6,500 nucleotides of DNA from Microthrixaceae bacterium (lineage in GTDB: Bacteria; Actinomycetota; Acidimicrobiia; Acidimicrobiales; Acidimicrobilacustridaceae), in contig CANGMY010000087.1 in the NCBI GenBank assembly GCA_947455015.1, forward strand, positions 1-6,500, in the 5' to 3' direction. The position numbers were made by a program, and so were the translations under genes. Numbering within the stretch: position 1 is the stretch's first letter; each line of letters opens with the position of its first letter. The notes under the pieces are model-generated. The model had not been told where the DNA came from, made no database searches, and was given only the letters and a program-made list of their open reading frames with translations. Of this stretch, positions 1-5,476 are shown one piece after another.

Positions 1-94
1 CAGAAGCGTCGGTTCCCGGTTCAGGAGTCGTCGAAGTCATGGAGGAGAGTCTGCCCTGAAGAAGACTCGTTTTCAGGGACTCTCTTGAAAGATC
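1..94. other. window-edge intergenic stretch with ambiguous gene remnant
   Basis: No gene can be called with confidence. Two readings compete. On the plus strand, the frame starting at position 3 is open from the left edge to a TGA at 57-59 and reads as a plausible C-terminus (EASVPGSGVVEVMEESLP). On the minus strand, an ATG at 38-40 opens a frame running off the left edge (MTSTTPEPGTDAS), which looks like a typical N-terminus, but the bases just before it (CTCCTCC) are the reverse of a ribosome binding site. The bulged hairpin at 45-84 fits either reading, as a terminator between convergent genes or as a separator after the P450 gene. Sequence to the left is needed to decide. Confidence 0.3.
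45..84. terminator. bulged hairpin after the P450 gene, possible terminator
   Basis: GAGAGTC (45-51) plus CCTGAA (55-60) can pair with TTCAGG (72-77) plus GACTCTC (78-84). This gives 13 base pairs interrupted by a single 3-nt bulge (52-54), with an 11-nt loop. The hairpin begins 11 bp beyond the P450 stop codon, a usual place for a terminator. Neither strand shows a T-run after the stem, so this would be a U-less terminator of the kind often proposed in actinobacteria, or an mRNA-stabilising 3' structure. Confidence 0.4.
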
Positions 95-1306
95 TCAGGC
101 CATTTCAGGCGTGAATTCGATCTCGACGCGGTCGTAGGCCCGAGTAAAGGTGGCTCCAAGAATCTTCGACTCGGCGCCTGGCTTCATTCTCCAGTCTGGG
201 ATTCGACGAAGAAGCTCCTCGAACATCACGCGAATCTCGATACGGGCGAGCGACGACCCCAAACAGAAATGAGTACCAAAGCCGAACGCGACGTGGTGGT
301 TGTGTGACCGATTCACGTCGAACGCCTCTGGATCCTCGAACATCGCTTCGTCTCGATTGGCCGAGGCATACATCAGAAGGATCTGATCGCCCTTCTTGAT
401 GTCCTTGCCCCGGAACTTGAGATCTCGAGTCGCTGTTCGACGCATGTTGAGAATTGGCGTCACCCAACGAATGAATTCCTCGACGGCAGTCTGTCCAAGA
501 ATGCTCGGATCGTTCACCAATATCTCGCGCTGCTCTGGTCGCAAGGCAAGCTCTCGAATCACTGAGCCGATCACCGTACGAGTCGTCTCCGCTCCGCCGT
601 CAAGAAGCAACAGACACTCGGTGATGATTTCGCCATCGGTCCAGAGTCGTCCGTCAACTTCGGTCGTCGCCCAAATCGAAATCAGATCGTCTTGCGGAGA
701 TTCACGACGTGCGTTGATTAATTCAATTGTCGCTCCAGAAAATTCCATGATTGCGTTCATCGAGAGTTCCGAAAATGGAGCGGTGGAACCGTCAGCAGGA
801 TTTTGTCCGGACTCATACATCGTCACTTCGGACCACTCACGAAGTTTTGGCCATAGTTCCCGTGGAAATCCGAGTTTGTCGCCGATCAAAATTGCGGGTA
901 GCGGAGAAGCAAGAGATTCAATCGCCTCACACGCGCCATCGGCCGCGATGTCGTCGATTAACTCATTCACAATCGAGCGAATTTTTCCCTCGATTTGTTT
1001 GACCGCTCGAGGAGTGAATTGTCGAGCGACGAGCATCCGTTGTTGCTGGTGTTCTGGATCATCGCGGTTGATCATTGACGTGTCGTCACGCTGATCAGTT
1101 GCCGGTCGAGAACCATCGACAGACGTGAAGTCCTGCCAATTCTTTTCAATCTCGACGATGTCTTCGTAACGAGAGATACCCCACAACTTGTGGACCGGAT
1201 CCCAGTGCACTGGGTCGTTCTCTCGGAGCCATCGATAGGCCGCCCAAGGGTCGACATAGAACTGTGGGTCGAGCAGATTGATGTACGGAGTCTCGGTGGC
1301 GGTCAC
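95..1306 (-). CDS. cytochrome P450, bacterial class I, CYP125/CYP142-like
   Basis: This is a haem monooxygenase of 403 aa, the usual length of soluble bacterial P450s that take electrons from a ferredoxin and its reductase; no partner gene is in the window. Landmarks in order: HxxxR at His86-Arg90 (C-helix, haem propionate), I-helix GGAETT at 237-242 (oxygen activation, Gly in place of the usual first Ala), K-helix ExxR at Glu277-Arg280, and the haem loop FGFGTHFCLGSSLAR at 341-355 with Cys348 as thiolate ligand. The FGFGTHFCLG loop and the NMRRTATRD stretch (287-295) recall the actinobacterial CYP125/CYP142/CYP124 group, which oxidises sterol side chains and branched lipids; the substrate here is inferred only. 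The start is GTG at 1304-1306, with a strong GAGGAGG ribosome binding site at 1311-1317. The gene lies 149 bp downstream of the NlpC/P60 gene on the same strand, so it may have its own promoter. Family certain, substrate open. Confidence 0.96.
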   Translation of the reverse strand: MTATETPYINLLDPQFYVDPWAAYRWLRENDPVHWDPVHKLWGISRYEDIVEIEKNWQDFTSVDGSRPATDQRDDTSMINRDDPEHQQQRMLVARQFTPRAVKQIEGKIRSIVNELIDDIAADGACEAIESLASPLPAILIGDKLGFPRELWPKLREWSEVTMYESGQNPADGSTAPFSELSMNAIMEFSGATIELINARRESPQDDLISIWATTEVDGRLWTDGEIITECLLLLDGGAETTRTVIGSVIRELALRPEQREILVNDPSILGQTAVEEFIRWVTPILNMRRTATRDLKFRGKDIKKGDQILLMYASANRDEAMFEDPEAFDVNRSHNHHVAFGFGTHFCLGSSLARIEIRVMFEELLRRIPDWRMKPGAESKILGATFTRAYDRVEIEFTPEMA

Positions 1307-1342
1307 GGCCCCTCCTCAGAGTTGTGCACTTCCTTCGGTGAT

Positions 1343-1360
1343 TCTTGTCCACCGACAAGA
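1343..1360. repeat. 7-bp hairpin in the NlpC/P60-P450 gap
   Basis: TCTTGTC (1343-1349) and GACAAGA (1354-1360) form a perfect 7-bp stem around the tetraloop CACC, 37 bp upstream of the P450 start. An alternative pairing, CGGTG (1336-1340) with CACCG (1350-1354), is mutually exclusive with it. No U-tract follows on either strand. It could be a 5'-leader hairpin of the P450 mRNA, part of a terminator for the upstream gene, or an operator half-site pair. I saw no convincing promoter in the rest of the 1307-1455 gap. The only other pairing is a weak 5-bp one, CTCGG 1422-1426 with CCGAG 1448-1452, just after the NlpC/P60 stop codon. Confidence 0.35.
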
Positions 1361-1455
1361 CCAGATGAACAACTTTTGATCCTGCGACGCGATCGTTCTC
1401 GCTACGCCAAGGAACTTCATGCTCGGCAACTCAGGAATATGCGCCGACCGAGGGT

Positions 1456-2565
1456 TCAGACGATGCGGCCGAAACCGGAGGGCGGGTTACCCGTCCACCA
1501 GTCAAGCGGCGTCACCGCAACACCATGAGCCGTGTGGAGGATCTGCCCGCCGCCGATGTAAATAGCCACGTGCTGCGAGCCCGAATGGCCGCCGCTTCCC
1601 TGCGGATCCCAGAAGACGAGGTCGCCAGGTTGAAGCTGCGACTGAGAGATGCGGACGGTGGCGTTGTACATGGCGCCGCTGTAATGCGGAAGTGAGATGC
1701 CCACCTGCTGGTAGGCCCACATCACGAAACCAGAGCAGTCGAAGACGGTAGGACCAGCAGCCGCCCAGACATATGCGGAGCCAATCTTCGTCATGCCTGC
1801 TGCGATTGCACCTGCCGCACCTTGACCGACTCGAGGAGCATTCGGATTCGGCGCTGTCGACGTCCCGCCGTCCCCACGTGCAGCGGCTGCCGCTGCACGG
1901 GCTGCAGCCGCTGCTGCTGCGATGCGTGCGTTTTCGGCGTCAACGAGAACTTTCAGTTCGCCCTGCACCTTGGCATTGATCGCTGCTTGCTGATTGGCAG
2001 CGTCGTCGGCGGCCTTCTTCAGCTGTTCGATCTCGGCAGCTTTGGTCGCTGACTGATCTTCGGCGGCCTTCAGACGGACTCCGTCTTCCTCGGCTTTTTG
2101 GCGTGCTGCATTCAGAGCATCGACAAGGTCCTGACGACTTCCAGAGATTGACTGGAGGTAGGAACGCTTTTGAACACCGGTGCTTGCATCGTTCGTAATG
2201 AGTGCGTCGAACTCAGGGCTGTCGTTGCCCGACTGGTAGGCGGCAACGGCGTAGTGGCGAAGGTCGTCACGACGCTCCTCGGCCTCTGCTGCGGTCTGTG
2301 CGGCGAGAACCTTGGCGGCCGTGACCTTTTCTTGGGCCAGCTGGAGTTCGTAGTTGGCCTGTTCGAACTGACCATCGAGTTCATGCTGACGATCTTGGAG
2401 CTGCGTGAGTTGCGCACCGATCCGAGCGGCTTCGGCCTTCTTATCGGCAAGCGGATCGGCACTGGCTGGCCCGATGACGATCGCACCAACCAACACGGCG
2501 ACCGCAGCGCCAACGGCTACGACACCAAGACGCATCGAAGACCGGGAACGTTTCACGAATGACAC
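1456..2565 (-). CDS. secreted coiled-coil NlpC/P60 peptidoglycan endopeptidase
   Basis: This is a cell-wall hydrolase expected to cut peptide stems of peptidoglycan outside the membrane. From the chosen GTG start (369 aa): basic n-region (VKRSRSSMR), hydrophobic signal segment about 13-31 ending near PASA-D, and a long Glu/Gln/Ala-rich coiled coil about 38-215. An Ala/Arg linker (about 216-230) and a Gly/Pro spacer follow. The C-terminal NlpC/P60 domain (about 246-369) has catalytic Cys277 in DCSGF, His332 in QHVAIYIG and the third polar residue His344 twelve residues on. This matches the spacing of the RipA triad, with His replacing Glu. The coiled coil resembles the autoinhibitory N-terminal part of RipA-type enzymes. 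The GTG at 2563-2565 has AAAGGG (2573-2578) 7 nt upstream. A second GTG (2554-2556) is nearly as good; ATG 2533-2535 would lose the basic n-region. The frame stays open upstream to an ATG at 2668-2670, but that extension lacks a signal and looks non-coding. Confidence 0.95.
   Translation of the reverse strand: MSFVKRSRSSMRLGVVAVGAAVAVLVGAIVIGPASADPLADKKAEAARIGAQLTQLQDRQHELDGQFEQANYELQLAQEKVTAAKVLAAQTAAEAEERRDDLRHYAVAAYQSGNDSPEFDALITNDASTGVQKRSYLQSISGSRQDLVDALNAARQKAEEDGVRLKAAEDQSATKAAEIEQLKKAADDAANQQAAINAKVQGELKVLVDAENARIAAAAAAARAAAAAARGDGGTSTAPNPNAPRVGQGAAGAIAAGMTKIGSAYVWAAAGPTVFDCSGFVMWAYQQVGISLPHYSGAMYNATVRISQSQLQPGDLVFWDPQGSGGHSGSQHVAIYIGGGQILHTAHGVAVTPLDWWTGNPPSGFGRIV
1877..1899. repeat. 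23-bp near-perfect palindrome in Ala-rich linker codons
   Basis: Arms of 11 bp (CGTGCAGCGGC at 1877-1887 and its exact reverse complement at 1889-1899) flank a single central T at 1888. It lies inside the NlpC/P60 gene, in the GCN-rich codons of the Ala/Arg linker between coiled coil and catalytic domain, next to a short CTG/GCN run (1901-1921). Repeated GCN codons make palindromes easy to form by chance, so this may only reflect linker expansion. It could also stall polymerases or fold in the mRNA. Confidence 0.6.
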
Positions 2566-2678
2566 CTTGCCACCCTTTGAGGCGCCTCGCGCGCATCCAA
2601 CAGGGCTGGAAATGCCGAATTCTTCGGCAGGGATCGGGCCCCGACGCTGGGGCGATGCTCCGCAATCCATGTTGCAGA

Positions 2679-2707
2679 ATCTTTACAGACCGCCCCTCCA
2701 CCCGCAA
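2679..2707 (-). promoter_or_regulatory. weak promoter candidate for the NlpC/P60 gene
   Basis: Reading the minus strand, TTGCGG (2702-2707) is followed after 17 nt by AAAGAT (2679-2684), three of six matches to the housekeeping -10 consensus. The AT content here is higher than in the flanking GC-rich sequence. It would give an mRNA leader of roughly 105-110 nt before the GTG at 2565. The match is poor and another sigma factor or site may be used. Confidence 0.2.
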
Positions 2708-2747
2708 CGCGGACCCAAATTCCCCAGACATGGGAGCGGCCCTCCCC

Positions 2748-2775
2748 CGCGATCGCCTCGCGCGAGGCGATCGCG
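2748..2775. repeat. perfect 28-bp palindrome with two GCGATCGC octamers
   Basis: The 14-bp half CGCGATCGCCTCGC (2748-2761) is followed without spacer by its exact reverse complement (2762-2775). Each arm contains the octamer GCGATCGC (2749-2756 and 2767-2774). In RNA it would fold into a 12-bp GC-rich stem with a tetraloop on either transcript. In DNA its symmetry fits a site for a dimeric regulator positioned between two divergent genes. There is no T-run on either side, so a classical terminator is unlikely. Presence certain, role unknown. Confidence 0.9.
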
Positions 2776-2778
2776 CCA

Positions 2779-2887
2779 GTCCGGTGCAACCGGGGTGCTC
2801 CCGAACCCATTTCCTCGGCGGAGCAAAACCCTCCAGAGGGCCTCTCAGTACGCTTCTGTCACGTCGGCGTTCGGCACCCTGGGGGAC
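2779..2887 (+). promoter_or_regulatory. candidate structured leader, partly glycine-riboswitch-like
   Basis: The plus strand just before the SMP-30 start has GGAGCAA (2820-2826), then a small stem CCCTC/GAGGG (2829-2833 with 2836-2840), then CTCTCAG (2842-2848). This order and spacing resemble the P3 half of the glycine aptamer, in which GGAG pairs with CTCT around a variable stem. Outer pairing is possible: GTCC and GGTGC (2779-2787) with GCACC (2874-2878) and GGAC (2884-2887). That would also occupy the GGGGGA ribosome binding site. Against it: the highly conserved 5' GGAGAG element is missing, the usual G after CTCTCAG is T, and the downstream gene is not a glycine-cleavage or transport gene. 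It could be a degenerate aptamer, another RNA or coincidence. Confidence 0.2.
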
Positions 2888-2889
2888 AG

Positions 2890-3756
2890 ATGGCAAAGAC
2901 GATTCTCGATGGCCTTTGGTTCACCGAGGGGCCCCGCTGGCATCAGGACCGACTTTGGTTCAGCGATATGCATGGCCATCGGGTTCTCTCCACCGACCTC
3001 CGAGGCGAAGTTCGCACCGAAATCGAGATGTTCGATGACGAGCCCAGTGGCCTCGGCTGGCTTCCTGATGAACGCTTACTCGTGGTTGCGATGGAAACAC
3101 AGCAACTTCGGCGGGTTGACGCGGACGGAACGCTTGCCGTCCACGCGGACCTCTCCGCCGTGGCTCGCGGTTCGCTCAACGACATGATCAGTGCGTCTGA
3201 CGGGATGGCCTATGTCGGTGACATGGGTAACCGAATCCAGGAAGGCGGCGATCGTCAACCTGGTCAAACCATTGCGGTTCGTCCTGATGGTTCGTGGTTC
3301 GTCGCGGCGGACGGGCTTGAATCCCCGAACGGCCACATACTTACGCCCGACGAAAGCGTGCTGCTCGTGGCCGAAAGCGCTGCAGCTCGGATCACCGCCT
3401 TCGACAGAGCAGAAGACGGCTCACTTTCCAATCGGCGTGTCTATGCCCATCTCCAACCTTCGCCGACGGGGCCGCCATTTGCTCCACCCGATGGCATCTG
3501 TCTGGATTCCGAAGGTGCGATCTGGGTCGCCGATCCAATCGGCGCCCGCGTCTTTCGGGCGTTGCCCAGCGGAACAACGACCGAGGAGTACCGGTTCGAC
3601 GGACTCATTCCCGTCGCATGTGTTTTGGGCGGGCCTGATCGCCGCACTCTTTACATCTGTGCGGCTTCTGACTGGAAACGCGACGAGGTTCTCAAGGCCC
3701 CAACCGGTGCGATTTTGGCACTCGATGTCGAAATCCCCGGTGTGGGGCGCCCCTAA
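2890..3756 (+). CDS. SMP-30/gluconolactonase/LRE family lactonase
   Basis: This is a six-bladed beta-propeller hydrolase family that opens sugar or other lactones with one divalent metal ion; cytoplasmic, as no signal peptide is seen. Its 288 aa match the family length. Expected metal ligands are in place: Glu13 in FTEGPRW, Asn147 in SPNGHILTPDE and Asp201 in PPDGICLDSEGAIWVAD. Asn97 in GSLNDM matches the substrate-site Asn. The late ACVLGGPDRRTLYICAA stretch (243-259) is the usual family signature. The ATG at 2890 follows GGGGGACAG, a modest ribosome binding site about 4 nt away. The gene stands alone: divergent from NlpC/P60 and convergent with the short-chain dehydrogenase, ending 79 bp from it. 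Whether it acts on gluconolactone or on a lactone from another catabolic route cannot be told; the family is broad and many members are annotated as gluconolactonase without test. Confidence 0.93.
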   Translation: MAKTILDGLWFTEGPRWHQDRLWFSDMHGHRVLSTDLRGEVRTEIEMFDDEPSGLGWLPDERLLVVAMETQQLRRVDADGTLAVHADLSAVARGSLNDMISASDGMAYVGDMGNRIQEGGDRQPGQTIAVRPDGSWFVAADGLESPNGHILTPDESVLLVAESAAARITAFDRAEDGSLSNRRVYAHLQPSPTGPPFAPPDGICLDSEGAIWVADPIGARVFRALPSGTTTEEYRFDGLIPVACVLGGPDRRTLYICAASDWKRDEVLKAPTGAILALDVEIPGVGRP

Positions 3757-3760
3757 CGAC

Positions 3761-3833
3761 GCGCCTTGGCGCAGGTTCTCGACTCAGCGAATGTTTTCGC
3801 AATTCGGTTCAACCGCTTTCAACCGAACATTCG
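3761..3833. terminator. probable bidirectional terminator between convergent genes
   Basis: The 79-bp gap between the convergent SMP-30 and dehydrogenase genes is mostly inverted repeat. Outer arms CGAATGTT (3788-3795) and AACATTCG (3826-3833) pair over 8 bp. Inside, TTCGGTT (3803-3809) pairs with AACCGAA (3821-3827), sharing two bases with the outer arm, so the outer stem plus a 5-bp inner stem, or the 7-bp inner stem alone, can form. An 8-bp direct repeat TTCAACCG (3808-3815 and 3818-3825) forms part of the structure. A small GC hairpin, GCGCC/GGCGC (3761-3772), precedes it just after the SMP-30 stop. There is no clear U-tract on either side. Its position between two stop codons is the main argument. 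Confidence 0.55.
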
Positions 3834-3835
3834 GA

Positions 3836-4684
3836 TCATGCTTCCGGTCGAAGAAGTACCTCGTGAATCGTTCCGTCGAGATCGGTGAATCCAAGTTCAC
3901 GTGCGAGCGCCGCTGAAGAAAACGGTTTTCCTGATCGTTCGGCAATATCGGCGCATCCATAGAGCGCAACGACAGCTCGACCAAGGAAGCGGGGTGATTC
4001 TGCACCCGAGAGGTCGAATCTTCCTTCGCCCGGAAGTTCAATGAAGACGTCGTCGCCGTCGGTCTGTGCACCGAGGTCGAGAAGTTCTGTGCGAACGAGG
4101 CCGGGCCACAACGACACAATCGAAACACCAGTGCCTTCGAGTTCGATCGCCATATCCGACGTCATCTTGTCGACCGCTGCTTTTCCGACTCCGTAGACAA
4201 CGTTGTGTCCGTAACTCACAGCACCCGAAGATGAAACGTTAACGATGAGTCCACTCCGATTTTCGAGCATGAGCGGAGCGCCAAGAACACTCGAGACATA
4301 GTGAGAACGCGTACCGATATCGATGACCTGATCCCATGCTTCGATTGGGAGTTCCCAGAACTTCTTTCCGAGCCACGGAACAAGATCAGGAGCGGAATAC
4401 ACGTTGTTCACCAACACATCGAGCCGACCTTGTTCTGCGCGAACTCGATCGAAAACTGCAGCAACCTGTTGATCATTGTGATGGTCACATTCGACTGCGA
4501 TTCCCTGACCGCCAAGCTCATCAATTTGCGCTGCAGTCTCGCCCACCGTTCCTGGGATTGGCCCGGCTTCAACCGTTCGACCAGTGACGTACACGGTGAA
4601 TCCCGCCGCTCCGAGTTCAAGCGCGATTCCCTTCCCGATTCCGCGACTAGCTCCCGTAACGACGGCAACGCGACGTTCAGACAC
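3836..4684 (-). CDS. short-chain dehydrogenase/reductase, DHRS1-like
   Basis: This is an NAD(P)-dependent oxidoreductase with a Rossmann fold acting on alcohols or ketones in the cytoplasm; 282 aa, slightly longer than the classical 250 because of a C-terminal extension. Seen: the dinucleotide loop TGASRGIG (10-17), Arg36 in VTGRTVE suggesting NADP(H), and NNVY at 93-96 in place of the usual NNAG. A Ser triplet follows in NVSSSGA (149-155) with catalytic Ser152, and YGVGK gives Tyr164 and Lys168. PGLVRTE at 194-200 follows the family's PG motif. The FWELPIEAWDQV and TRSHYVSS segments recall the DHRS1 subgroup, where the middle reads WD, VGLR and HY; the tetrad Asn seems replaced by Asp122 or displaced. 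It starts at GTG 4682-4684 with GAGGGGAG (4691-4698) 6 nt upstream. It is divergent from the GNAT gene across 154 bp. Substrate unknown. Confidence 0.94.
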   Translation of the reverse strand: MSERRVAVVTGASRGIGKGIALELGAAGFTVYVTGRTVEAGPIPGTVGETAAQIDELGGQGIAVECDHHNDQQVAAVFDRVRAEQGRLDVLVNNVYSAPDLVPWLGKKFWELPIEAWDQVIDIGTRSHYVSSVLGAPLMLENRSGLIVNVSSSGAVSYGHNVVYGVGKAAVDKMTSDMAIELEGTGVSIVSLWPGLVRTELLDLGAQTDGDDVFIELPGEGRFDLSGAESPRFLGRAVVALYGCADIAERSGKPFSSAALARELGFTDLDGTIHEVLLRPEA

Positions 4685-4726
4685 AGCACTCTCCCCTCAG
4701 GACCGGGCGCACATCAGACGCCCGTC

Positions 4727-4744
4727 GTATTCCCCCCGGAATAC
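4727..4744. promoter_or_regulatory. interrupted palindrome, candidate operator for the dehydrogenase
   Basis: GTATTCC (4727-4733) and GGAATAC (4738-4744) are exact reverse complements around CCCC. The site lies 42 bp upstream of the dehydrogenase GTG and 12 bp downstream of a TACACT box on the minus strand. A repressor bound here would cover the likely transcription start. Transcribed, it would be a 7-bp hairpin with a tetraloop in the leader. The size suits a TetR- or GntR-type dimer, but no regulator gene is in the window to link it to. Confidence 0.45.
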
Positions 4745-4755
4745 TCAATGGCGAG

Positions 4756-4761
4756 AGTGTA
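4756..4761 (-). promoter_or_regulatory. candidate -10 box for the dehydrogenase gene
   Basis: The minus strand reads TGTACACT, with TACACT (4756-4761) fitting the TANNNT -10 pattern of actinobacterial housekeeping promoters. No recognisable -35 hexamer lies 16-18 bp further upstream. It would start transcription near 4749 and give a leader of about 65 nt containing the inverted repeat at 4727-4744. Confidence 0.3.
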
Positions 4762-4826
4762 CAGATGGCCGGATCTGCACTGCTTTTGCTCGTCGAGTTC
4801 GCCAGCATCCGCTGATGTCGTCTGGC

Positions 4827-4832
4827 TACCCT
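4827..4832 (+). promoter_or_regulatory. TANNNT -10 box placed for leaderless GNAT transcript
   Basis: TACCCT (4827-4832) ends 6 nt before the ATG at 4839, so transcription would begin at or next to the A of the start codon. This is the geometry of leaderless actinobacterial mRNAs. It agrees with the absence of any purine-rich ribosome binding site upstream of the gene. No clear -35 is seen. Confidence 0.4.
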
Positions 4833-4838
4833 CGTCGC

Positions 4839-5468
4839 ATGCCTGAGCAGCCGACGGTCCAATTCATCTCGCGAGAGCAACGCAGCGAATCCATTGCCGT
4901 CACGAGCCGAGCGTTTTGGCCGGACCCTTTGTTTGGGTTTTTCGCCCGCAGCCCAAAACAAGAGACCCGACTACTCCCGATCTTCCTCGGCGCACTCTTA
5001 CGCGACTGCTTCAATCACGGCGAAGTCTGGGGAGCCCTTGAGAACGAACGTGTTGTTGGTTCTGCTTCGTGGCTTCCCCCCGGTGGCAGTCCGCGATCGA
5101 GATCTCGCGAATTGAAGATCTACGCAGCATGCGGTCGAGCGCTGCTCACGGGACGTAACCGAGTCACCGGCCTGAAACTTCTCAACGCAGTTGAAGATGA
5201 ACACCCCTCACAACCTCATTGGTATCTGGCTCTACTCGGAGTCGATCCAAGCCTTCAAGGGCATGGGTACGGTCGAGCACTTCTGGAACCAGTGCTCACA
5301 AAATGCGACACAGCGATTGAACCCGCATACCTCGAGACACAGAAGCCAGAGAATCTCCCCTTCTACGAGCGGTTTGGCTTTCGAGTGCTGAAAGAAGTCA
5401 GTGTTCCCGGCAGCCCAACGGTCTGGTTGATGTGGCGCGAACCTGATCCATCGCGACTCGAAAACTGA
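4839..5468 (+). CDS. GNAT-family N-acetyltransferase
   Basis: This gene encodes a likely acetyl-CoA-dependent acyltransferase of 209 aa with the fold of the GCN5-related family; acceptor unknown. The first half (1-120) is variable, with an aromatic-rich stretch FWPDPLFGFFARSP (26-39), and includes the VVGSASWLPPGG strand (72-83). Motif A is YLALLGVDPSLQGHGYGRALL, about 129-149, with QGHGYG (140-145) fitting the Q/R-x-x-G-x-G/A pyrophosphate loop. Motif B follows as YLETQKPENLPFYERFGF (164-181), with the NLPFYERFGF pattern typical of the family. Start choice: ATG 4839 gives MPEQPTVQF and lies 6 nt after a TANNNT box. ATG 4815 is in frame but also lacks a ribosome binding site, and the frame upstream of it overlaps the divergent dehydrogenase antisense and looks non-coding. 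The molybdo-oxidoreductase follows after 44 bp on the same strand, so the two may be co-transcribed. Confidence 0.9.
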   Translation: MPEQPTVQFISREQRSESIAVTSRAFWPDPLFGFFARSPKQETRLLPIFLGALLRDCFNHGEVWGALENERVVGSASWLPPGGSPRSRSRELKIYAACGRALLTGRNRVTGLKLLNAVEDEHPSQPHWYLALLGVDPSLQGHGYGRALLEPVLTKCDTAIEPAYLETQKPENLPFYERFGFRVLKEVSVPGSPTVWLMWREPDPSRLEN

Positions 5469-5476
5469 CAACGAAA

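Larger units (their letters stand above)
2566..2889. other. 324-bp divergent intergenic region
   Basis: This region separates the minus-strand NlpC/P60 gene from the plus-strand SMP-30 gene and must hold both promoters. Seen in it: a 7-bp hairpin with 3-nt loop at 2613-2629 (TGCCGAA, TTC, TTCGGCA); a stem with ATCG/CGAT and CCCC/GGGG pairs at 2633-2656; a weak minus-strand promoter candidate at 2679-2707; a perfect 28-bp palindrome at 2748-2775; and a candidate structured plus-strand leader at 2779-2887. One plus-strand frame and one minus-strand frame stay open across much of it, but neither gives a recognisable protein, so I read it as non-coding. The density of inverted repeats is well above that of the other gaps in the window. 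Confidence 0.7.

Noticed and set aside
396..1094. 232-codon plus-strand frame opposite the P450 gene
   Set aside because: The P450 reading has all family motifs; this antisense product is low-complexity and a by-product of codon bias.
2566..2670. Longer NlpC/P60 start at ATG 2668-2670
   Set aside because: The 35-residue extension would put a non-signal sequence before a clear secretion signal, has no good ribosome binding site, and two well-placed GTG codons with Shine-Dalgarno sequences follow.
2749..2774. GCGATCGC octamers as a cyanobacterial HIP1 signature
   Set aside because: Only this pair, forced by the palindrome, was noticed in the window, and the gene content is actinobacterial in style.
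2780..2815. TPP- or SAM-riboswitch-like fragment (CAACCGGGGTGCTCC)
   Set aside because: The GGGGTGC and GCAACC pieces recall these aptamers, but the other obligatory elements (CTGAGA and the CCTGAACC region for TPP; the kink-turn and flanking stems for SAM) are missing.
2785..2815. tRNA T-arm-like GGGTTCGGGA on the minus strand
   Set aside because: The loop does not fit TTCRANY and no acceptor, D or anticodon arms can be built around it.
2566..2889. c-di-AMP (ydaO-type) riboswitch before the NlpC/P60 gene
   Set aside because: Such riboswitches are common before actinobacterial wall hydrolases, so I looked on the minus strand, but the conserved GACAGCTAACC-like and GGGGTGAATC-like elements are absent.
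2405..3187. 260-codon open frame on the plus strand
   Set aside because: It overlaps the hydrolase gene antisense, the intergenic repeats and the lactonase in another frame, and its product is Arg/Pro/Ser-rich with no recognisable domain.
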